A DNA stretch of 27,812 nucleotides from SZUA-146 sp963922815 (GTDB taxonomy: Bacteria > Pseudomonadota > Gammaproteobacteria > Steroidobacterales > SZUA-146): positions 1 through 27,812 of the forward strand of contig CAWUKD010000031.1 of the NCBI GenBank assembly GCA_963922815.1. The letters are read 5' to 3'. Of this stretch, positions 24,851-27,812 are shown one piece after another. Within the stretch, counting starts at the first letter, position 1. Each line of letters begins with the position of its first letter. A model generated the notes under the pieces. The model saw nothing but the letters and a program-made list of their open reading frames with translations. It was not told the DNA's origin and ran no database searches. The position numbers and the translations under genes are program-made.

Positions 24851-26119
24851 ATGCAACGTTTCTGGTACATGCTCGGACTGATCATCGCCGGTGAGGGCGT
24901 GTTTGCGCTGCCGTTTCACGTCTCGCGGTTTTTCCGGCCTACCGTTCTCGAAGTATTCAACCTGAGCGCAACGGAGCTTGGCGCAGCACAAGGCGTGTAC
25001 GGTGTACTCGCCATGGTGGCGTATTTCTTCGGTGGCCCCATTGCCGACCGCTTCGAGGCCCGCAAATTACTCGCGCTCTCCTTGTGGTCTACCGCGGCCG
25101 GCGGCCTGTACATGGCGACGTTTCCGGCCTATCAGGGCGCCATGCTGCTGTGGGGCTTCTTCGGTGTATCCACTATTTTGTTCTTTTGGGCTGCCCTGAT
25201 ACGGGCCACGCGCGAGTGGGGTGGCTCTGAGCATCAGGGCCGGGCCTACGGGCTGCTGGACGGCGGGCGCGGACTGCTGGCGGCAGGTCTGGCATCGATT
25301 GGCGTGCTCCTGTTTACCCTCGCATTTCCGGATGGTACCGAAGGTGCATCGCTGGATCAGAAACGCGAGGTACTTCGCACGATCATTTACGGCTATACGA
25401 CCGTTACAGCGCTGGCCGGAGTGTTCGTCTGGTTTGCCATTCGCGATGGCAATGCGTCCGCGCAGGCCGCATCGCACACCGCACTCGCCGGCCGCACCGA
25501 TTCAATGGCCACTCACGTGATCTACGCGATTCGCCTACCGGCCGTGTGGCTGCAGGCGCTGATTGTTCTATGCGCCTACGTGGGCTACAAAGGCTTCGAC
25601 AACTACTCGCTGTTTGCCGTGCAGGCTTACGGACTGGATGAAGTCGAGGCCGCGCGTATTGTGACCATTGGTTCGTGGATGCGGCCCATCGCGGCGATAG
25701 GCGCCGGGTTAATTGGCGATCGCATCAATGCGTCCAAAGCCATCATGGTCCTGTTTGCCCTGCTTCTCGCGTCGTACCTGTATTTTGCGTTGTCCACACC
25801 CGTGCCCGGCGCCGCCTGGGCCATGCTCAGCAATACGCTGCTGACATGCATCGCCATTTTTGGTTTTCGCGGCCTGTATTTCGCACTGTTTGAAGAGGCC
25901 AAAGTACCTCTGACCGTGACAGGTACAGCGGTAGGAATTGTGTCGGTCATCGGCTTCACGCCTGATATTTTCGTTACGCTGGTGGCAGGCATTCTGATTG
26001 ACCGCTCGCCCGGACTGGCCGGACATCAGCACTTCTTTATGTTTCTGGCCTTTTATGCACTTGTCGGGCTGCTGGCCAGCTTTACCTTTGGCCGCCTGGC
26101 GCACAGGCGCGATGCTTAG
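24851..26119 (+). CDS. Major facilitator superfamily transporter
   Basis: A 422-residue inner-membrane transporter with about 12 hydrophobic segments. Motif A is seen as GGPIADRFEARK (about 61-72) between TM2 and TM3, and its second-half copy as GLIGDRINASK. The first helix MQRFWYMLGLIIAGEGVFALPFHVSRFFRP holds a charged Glu that may face the substrate path. The long loop with EWGGSEHQGRAYGLLDGGRG resembles sugar-phosphate/nitrate-type MFS members but does not define substrate. The start is ATG at 24851, 17 nt after the lipoprotein gene, with only a poor ribosome-binding sequence, so coupling to the upstream gene is likely. It is the last gene of the four-gene set and is convergent with the kinase gene. 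Confidence 0.92.
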   Translation: MQRFWYMLGLIIAGEGVFALPFHVSRFFRPTVLEVFNLSATELGAAQGVYGVLAMVAYFFGGPIADRFEARKLLALSLWSTAAGGLYMATFPAYQGAMLLWGFFGVSTILFFWAALIRATREWGGSEHQGRAYGLLDGGRGLLAAGLASIGVLLFTLAFPDGTEGASLDQKREVLRTIIYGYTTVTALAGVFVWFAIRDGNASAQAASHTALAGRTDSMATHVIYAIRLPAVWLQALIVLCAYVGYKGFDNYSLFAVQAYGLDEVEAARIVTIGSWMRPIAAIGAGLIGDRINASKAIMVLFALLLASYLYFALSTPVPGAAWAMLSNTLLTCIAIFGFRGLYFALFEEAKVPLTVTGTAVGIVSVIGFTPDIFVTLVAGILIDRSPGLAGHQHFFMFLAFYALVGLLASFTFGRLAHRRDA

Positions 26120-26168
26120 TTTGATTCATCGCTAAAGCTGAGCGGTTTGCGCAACGGACGCAATCGCG

Positions 26169-27812
26169 TTACTGATAGCGCGCGGCCTTATCCTCATCGC
26201 CGAGACTCTGATAGAACGCGACAATCCCCTTTCTGGCGTCAAGCACGTTTTGATGATCAGGCTTCAGGTGAGACGTCAGAATGTCGTAGCCTTCCAGAAG
26301 CAAGGCCTCGGCTTCGTCGTTTTGCTCAAACCGCCCCAGACAGGCGCCCAGCCGCCACTTGGCCTGACCCACTACCGAGTGGTTGGGTAACCGCTCCGCA
26401 AATACGGAGAGCGCCTGACGAAACGCAGGTATCGCAAGCTCGCAGCGCCCGCTGCGATGATAAATTCGGCCTCCATAAAACAGGCTCCTGCCGACCATTG
26501 GGCTTTCCGGCATGTATTTTCTTGTCATTCTCAGCACTTCATTCTGCCATTCGGTGGCCTGCACGTAATCTCCCTGCGCCTCAACGGCGGCGCTCATTCC
26601 GTTCAGAATATACAGGTTGTAAATATAGTCCTCGCCGTAGAGTCGCTCGTTGGCGTCAAAGGTACGCTGATAAATTTCAAGCGCCTCATCATAGCGCTCA
26701 AGACTCGCGAGCGATCGCGCCATTCCCAGATACAGGTCAGTCTGAATGACTTCCTTGTCCTTTTTAACCCGTTTATGGGTGGCTTCAACATCGACAAACA
26801 TCTCGTACGCAGCCTGATGCTGCTGCGTATGATTGAGCAAGGTGCCCAGATCCAGTTTGGCGGCCGCAGTTCGCATATCGTCATTGCCATAGGCTTCCTG
26901 AAACAATCGCAGAGAGTTGCGGTAATGGGTATCCGCCTTGTCGTAATTACCCTTCAGGTGCATGATGCGGCCCATTCGACCTTGCGCGATGCCTTTGCTG
27001 CCGAGGTTCCCCAAAACCTCACTAATCTCGATCATTTCAGTGGCAATGGTCTCAACGTCATCGTATCGGCCAAGCTGATCTTCGACTTTGGCAATCTCAA
27101 ACAGCGTGTCGAAGTAAGCCTGACTCTGCTTTCCGTCCAGCTGCGCTACCAGCTCCTTTTGCTCATGGAGCAATTCGCTCCACTTGTCGTTGACACCCAT
27201 GGTTGAATAAACAAACGCAATCGTGCCGAGCATGTCAGACTGCAGTCTTGGCTGATCGGCCAGCTCTTCTTTTACCCGCAGTCGGCCGGCTTCCAGAATT
27301 TGCATCGCGGTCAGCGTCTTGCCTTCCGACTTGGGTCCGGCCGCGTCAAAGATACTGACCAGAAAATTCTTGGTGGCCTCCGCCCGGTCCCGCTCCGCGG
27401 CGATGGCCAGCGCCTGCTGCTCGCTGCGAGCGGCCGAATAGGTTGCGAATGCGGCAAATCCAACGAGACTGAACATGGCAATCGTGGCGAGCGACACACC
27501 GGCTACGTTGCGCCTGACGAATTTTCCGGCCCGATAGAACGCCGAAGGTGCTTTGGCGGAAACCGGCAATCCACTGCGCCAGTTGCGAAGATCCTGCGCC
27601 AGGCTTTCCACCGATTCATAGCGCTCGGACGGGAGCCTGGCCAGCGCCCTGGTCAGAATCGCATCGAGATCACTGTCGATCCTGGGGTTGAGCTTGCTGG
27701 CCGGGGTCGGAGCAGCTTTCCCAACGTGAGCATAGAGTTCGGCGAGCGTTAAACCTTCCACAGCTATCGGCAAAGACCCTGTGACCAGCTGATAGAGCAC
27801 GGCGCCAAGCGA
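26169..27812 (-). CDS. Ser/Thr protein kinase with TPR tail, N-terminus off window
   Basis: The visible 547 residues are the C-terminal part of a membrane Ser/Thr kinase; the ATP-binding and catalytic lobes lie beyond 27812. The frame enters at SLGAVLYQLVTGSLP, kinase subdomain IX, and continues through LDAILTRALARLPSERYESVESLAQDLRNWRSGLP, the end of the kinase domain. A transmembrane helix follows (VSLATIAMFSLVGFAAFATYSA), then a helical stretch and TPR repeats over most of the remainder, with YDDVETIATEMIEISEVLG, YDKADTHYRNSLRLFQEAYG and YDEALEIYQRTFDANERLYG. This PknB-like kinase plus TPR architecture is common in gamma- and deltaproteobacteria. The TPR end is predicted to lie outside the cytoplasm. 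Its targets are not evident. Confidence 0.92.
   Translation of the reverse strand, partial: SLGAVLYQLVTGSLPIAVEGLTLAELYAHVGKAAPTPASKLNPRIDSDLDAILTRALARLPSERYESVESLAQDLRNWRSGLPVSAKAPSAFYRAGKFVRRNVAGVSLATIAMFSLVGFAAFATYSAARSEQQALAIAAERDRAEATKNFLVSIFDAAGPKSEGKTLTAMQILEAGRLRVKEELADQPRLQSDMLGTIAFVYSTMGVNDKWSELLHEQKELVAQLDGKQSQAYFDTLFEIAKVEDQLGRYDDVETIATEMIEISEVLGNLGSKGIAQGRMGRIMHLKGNYDKADTHYRNSLRLFQEAYGNDDMRTAAAKLDLGTLLNHTQQHQAAYEMFVDVEATHKRVKKDKEVIQTDLYLGMARSLASLERYDEALEIYQRTFDANERLYGEDYIYNLYILNGMSAAVEAQGDYVQATEWQNEVLRMTRKYMPESPMVGRSLFYGGRIYHRSGRCELAIPAFRQALSVFAERLPNHSVVGQAKWRLGACLGRFEQNDEAEALLLEGYDILTSHLKPDHQNVLDARKGIVAFYQSLGDEDKAARYQ

Noticed and set aside
26120..26168. Bidirectional terminator between the MFS gene and the kinase gene
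   Set aside because: Only a 5-bp TTGCG/CGCAA pairing is visible and no T-run follows on either strand.
26457..27206. Plus-strand open frame of 249 codons inside the kinase-TPR gene
   Set aside because: The minus strand encodes recognisable TPR repeats; the plus-strand frame has no domain.

Overview
The window looks like a chromosomal piece from a Gram-negative bacterium, most likely a free-living (probably marine) gammaproteobacterium. This rests on gene content: a heat-shock style htpX, yceH, a lipoprotein with a clear lipobox, several secreted Ca-binding repeat proteins, and a Ser/Thr kinase with TPR repeats. Base composition is moderately GC-rich by eye and fairly even, apart from a more AT-rich intergenic stretch at about 3480-4040. 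I see no rRNA, tRNA, CRISPR array, transposase or phage gene, so most of the window reads as ordinary chromosome with many poorly characterised families.

Layout. Positions 1-2054 (minus strand): an acrylyl-CoA reductase-like gene cut by the window edge, and a tight DUF2182/DUF1326 pair of Cys- and His-bearing putative metal proteins preceded by four tandem 13-bp repeats. Position 2366 onward (plus): a TIGR03084-type DinB-fold protein, then an 856-bp intergenic region rich in inverted repeats and with two overlapping micro-ORFs. Positions 4044-8815 (plus): a BaiN/HI0933-type flavoprotein, htpX with a textbook sigma-32 promoter and a strong terminator, adenine deaminase, and a pair encoding a DUF4124-like protein and a Dabb protein. 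Positions 8828-12097: an aldehyde dehydrogenase (minus) divergent from a PutP-like sodium/solute symporter (plus). Positions 12198-14779: a DUF1579-like exported protein, a PaaI-type thioesterase, an exported DsrE-like protein and an aminoglycoside-phosphotransferase-fold kinase. Positions 14878-18405: yceH, a seven-repeat FG-GAP/ASPIC-UnbV (CRTAC1-like) exported protein, and a thrombospondin-type-3 plus dockerin-like Cys-rich exported protein closed by a strong terminator.

Positions 18605-26119 hold the most system-like block. Four plus-strand genes sit with gaps of 17 nt, a 4-nt ATGA overlap, and 17 nt: an exported TolB-propeller/amidohydrolase fusion, an exported DUF885-like protein that lacks the canonical HExxPGHH motif, a sorbosone-dehydrogenase-like lipoprotein, and an MFS transporter. 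Together they suggest periplasmic processing of an amide- or peptide-like compound coupled to oxidation and uptake, but the substrate cannot be read from sequence. The window ends inside a minus-strand Ser/Thr kinase with a membrane segment and a TPR tail.

Best candidates for something undescribed: the 18605-26119 operon with its altered metal-site residues, the DUF2182/DUF1326 pair with its tandem-repeat leader, and the structured intergenic region at 3270-3470.
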